From: an uncultured Collinsella sp.
GTDB lineage: Bacteria; Actinomycetota; Coriobacteriia; Coriobacteriales; Coriobacteriaceae
DNA length: 5,776 nucleotides
Reading direction: 5' to 3'
Assembly: GCA_902464485.1 (NCBI GenBank)
Contig: CABQJJ010000096.1
Location: forward strand, 1 to 5,776
The notes under the pieces were generated by a model. It did not search any database, was not told the DNA's origin, and saw only the letters and a list, made by a program, of their open reading frames with translations. Every line of letters begins with the position of its first letter. The first letter of the stretch is position 1. The position numbers were made by a program, and so were the translations under genes. This document shows positions 4,783 to 5,776 of the stretch, piece by piece.

Positions 4783-5460
4783 CTAATCCAAATCGTCGGC
4801 AGCGAAGTTATCGATCGGGGCGAAGGGATCGGCCACGGGAATGACCGGCTCGGCGACAGGCAGCGGCTCGGCTGCGGGCATCGTCACCGCGGGAGAAGCA
4901 GCGGAACCGACCGGCGTGGAAGCCATGAGATCGGCCGGGAAGGAGTTCTGCGCATCGTCCATAAAGTGCTGGATGAGCTTAAGGTACTCGGCCTTGAACT
5001 CCTCGCGAGAAGCCTTCAGACGGTCAATCTCCTCGAGCTCGGCCTGCTTCTCGGTCAAAGCCTGGCGAATGACCTCACGGGCCTTGGCGTCGGCCTCGTT
5101 GCGGATGCGGTCAGCATTCTCGTTGGCATCGTTGACGATGCTCTCGGCGGTCTGTTGGGCAGCGATCAACGCCGCGGAAATCTGGCGCTCCTGAGCGGAG
5201 AAGTCGGGTGCGGGAGCGGCCACAGGAGCGGCGGGCACGGCCTGCGCGGCAGCATCCTGAGCCTGAACAAGCTGAGCCTGCGTATCGGCAAGCTGCTGCT
5301 CAGTGGCGGTCAGACGGCCCTTGAGGTCCACGATCTTCGCCAGCATAGCGTCAACCTCGGAAGACAGCGTCTCCAGAAAGACATCGACCTCGGCGGGATC
5401 GTAGCCACGCTTGGCCTCAGAGAAGGTCTGAGCCTGAATGTCAGCAGGGGTAATAGCCAT
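4783..5460 (-). CDS. divIVA: DivIVA / Wag31-like cell pole and septum scaffold protein
   Basis: This 225-residue cytoplasmic coiled-coil protein binds curved membrane at septa and poles and recruits division or growth factors. The N-terminal DivIVA domain is clear: ITPADIQAQTF (3-13) and KRGYDPAEVDVFLETL (17-32) align without gaps to Bacillus DivIVA. The membrane-contact Phe17 is replaced by Lys17, with Arg18 kept, as in actinobacterial Wag31. A first coiled coil runs to about residue 70. An Ala/Pro linker (71-86) is followed by a long second coiled coil (about 88-165, with the DivIVA-like ENADRI). The tail is Pro/Ala-rich, ends acidic (ADDLD) and is probably disordered. ATG 5460 is chosen because AAAGGAG lies 8 nt upstream and the domain starts there. 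ATG 5505 in frame would add 15 residues without family likeness. It lies 62 bp downstream of yggT, in the usual division-cluster order. Confidence 0.93.
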   Translation of the reverse strand: MAITPADIQAQTFSEAKRGYDPAEVDVFLETLSSEVDAMLAKIVDLKGRLTATEQQLADTQAQLVQAQDAAAQAVPAAPVAAPAPDFSAQERQISAALIAAQQTAESIVNDANENADRIRNEADAKAREVIRQALTEKQAELEEIDRLKASREEFKAEYLKLIQHFMDDAQNSFPADLMASTPVGSAASPAVTMPAAEPLPVAEPVIPVADPFAPIDNFAADDLD

Positions 5461-5522
5461 AACAAGTTCTCCTTTATCTTCGCCTTGGCGCCGTGCGCCC
5501 GACATGAGTTACTAAGCCAGTT

Positions 5523-5776
5523 CTATACGAGTATACCTATAAGAAGCTGCAGAACCAGCTTTTGCACCAACTGCAACGCAATAATCGCAACGACCGGCGA
5601 AAAATCGATGCCGCCCATCGGCGGGATAAACCGGCGGAACAGATTGAGCCACGGGCCGCACACGCTATCGAGGACGGCAGCGATATCCTGCAGCAATCCG
5701 CCCTGCTTCATGGGAATCCACGTCATAAGGCAGTAAACCACGATGAGCGTGGAGTAAAAGTTGAACAGCGTATTGA
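5523..5776 (-). CDS. yggT: YggT family membrane protein, 5' end beyond window
   Basis: The frame runs to the right edge without a start, so the N-terminus is missing. The visible part reads from NTLFNFYSTLIVVYCLMTW to LLIGILV. YggT proteins are about 90-100 residues with two hydrophobic helices, so only a few residues should be absent. Family marks are an N-terminal transmembrane helix ending in MTWIPM, a soluble middle with DSVCGPWLNLFRRFIPPMGGIDFSP, and a second helix (VVAIIALQLVQKLVLQLLIGIL). YggT genes sit between sepF and divIVA in Gram-positive division clusters, and divIVA is indeed next on this strand; its exact role is not settled. A GTG at 5741 could look like a start but would cut away the first membrane helix, so it is not used. 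Confidence 0.92.
   Translation of the reverse strand, partial: NTLFNFYSTLIVVYCLMTWIPMKQGGLLQDIAAVLDSVCGPWLNLFRRFIPPMGGIDFSPVVAIIALQLVQKLVLQLLIGILV
5530..5535 (-). promoter_or_regulatory. Candidate -10 element for divIVA inside the end of yggT
   Basis: The minus strand reads TATACT at 5535-5530, within the last codons of yggT and about 70 bp before the divIVA ATG. No good -35 hexamer stands 16-19 bp upstream. The last yggT codons include two ATA isoleucines, rare in GC-rich genomes, as expected if the bases are held for a promoter. It is a weak call, and transcription from further upstream through yggT is equally possible. Confidence 0.3.

Noticed and set aside
5461..5505. Upstream ATG 5505 for divIVA
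   Set aside because: It would add 15 residues ahead of the conserved DivIVA start and includes the ribosome site AAAGGAG used for ATG 5460.
4780..5736. Plus-strand open frame of 318 residues with many Gly/Leu/Arg
   Set aside because: It is antisense to divIVA and yggT, whose products have clear domains. Its composition follows from the coiled-coil codons read in reverse.

Overview
The window looks like chromosome from a moderately GC-rich Gram-positive of the Actinomycetota, most likely the class Coriobacteriia (a Collinsella-like organism). This is inferred from C-ending codon use in most genes, the yggT-divIVA pair, a DivIVA whose N-terminus carries the actinobacterial 'KRGY' form, and a PiT transporter of the type shared with gut Firmicutes. 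No rRNA, tRNA, CRISPR array, insertion sequence or phage gene was seen.

Layout. Positions 1-562 (minus) hold the N-terminal part of a microbial-type PARG/macrodomain-like protein that runs off the left edge. A clear intrinsic terminator (628-656, minus) separates it from a Bax inhibitor-1/YetJ-type membrane protein (703-1398, minus). Upstream of that, on the same strand, is a 112-residue conserved hypothetical protein (1483-1821) with a good sigma-70-type promoter at 1912-1940. Transcribed the other way, a PiT phosphate permease (2072-3121, plus) is followed after 67 bp by a DUF47/PhoU-like protein (3189-3812), the usual phosphate-uptake pair. A 114-bp near-perfect palindrome (3815-3928) follows the DUF47 stop codon. 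It leads into a GT-rich stretch with a short direct repeat and then a nitroreductase-family flavoprotein (4095-4625, plus). Two terminators lie between the convergent nitroreductase and divIVA genes: 4672-4715 for the plus strand and 4724-4752 for the minus strand. The right end holds divIVA (4783-5460, minus) and, upstream of it, the 5'-truncated yggT (5523-5776, minus), the tail of a cell division/polar growth cluster.

How the genes work together. Two units make functional sense as groups: PiT with DUF47 (inorganic phosphate uptake and its control) and YggT with DivIVA (membrane and septum/pole organisation). The PARG-like, BI-1-like, small hypothetical and nitroreductase genes look like independent units.

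I do not see a convincing new multi-gene system. The points most worth a second look are the PARG-like protein with QEA in place of the catalytic QEE, the 114-bp palindromic element, the abrupt codon-usage shift inside the nitroreductase gene, and a three-codon reading frame behind a strong Shine-Dalgarno sequence just upstream of, and in frame with, the PiT gene.
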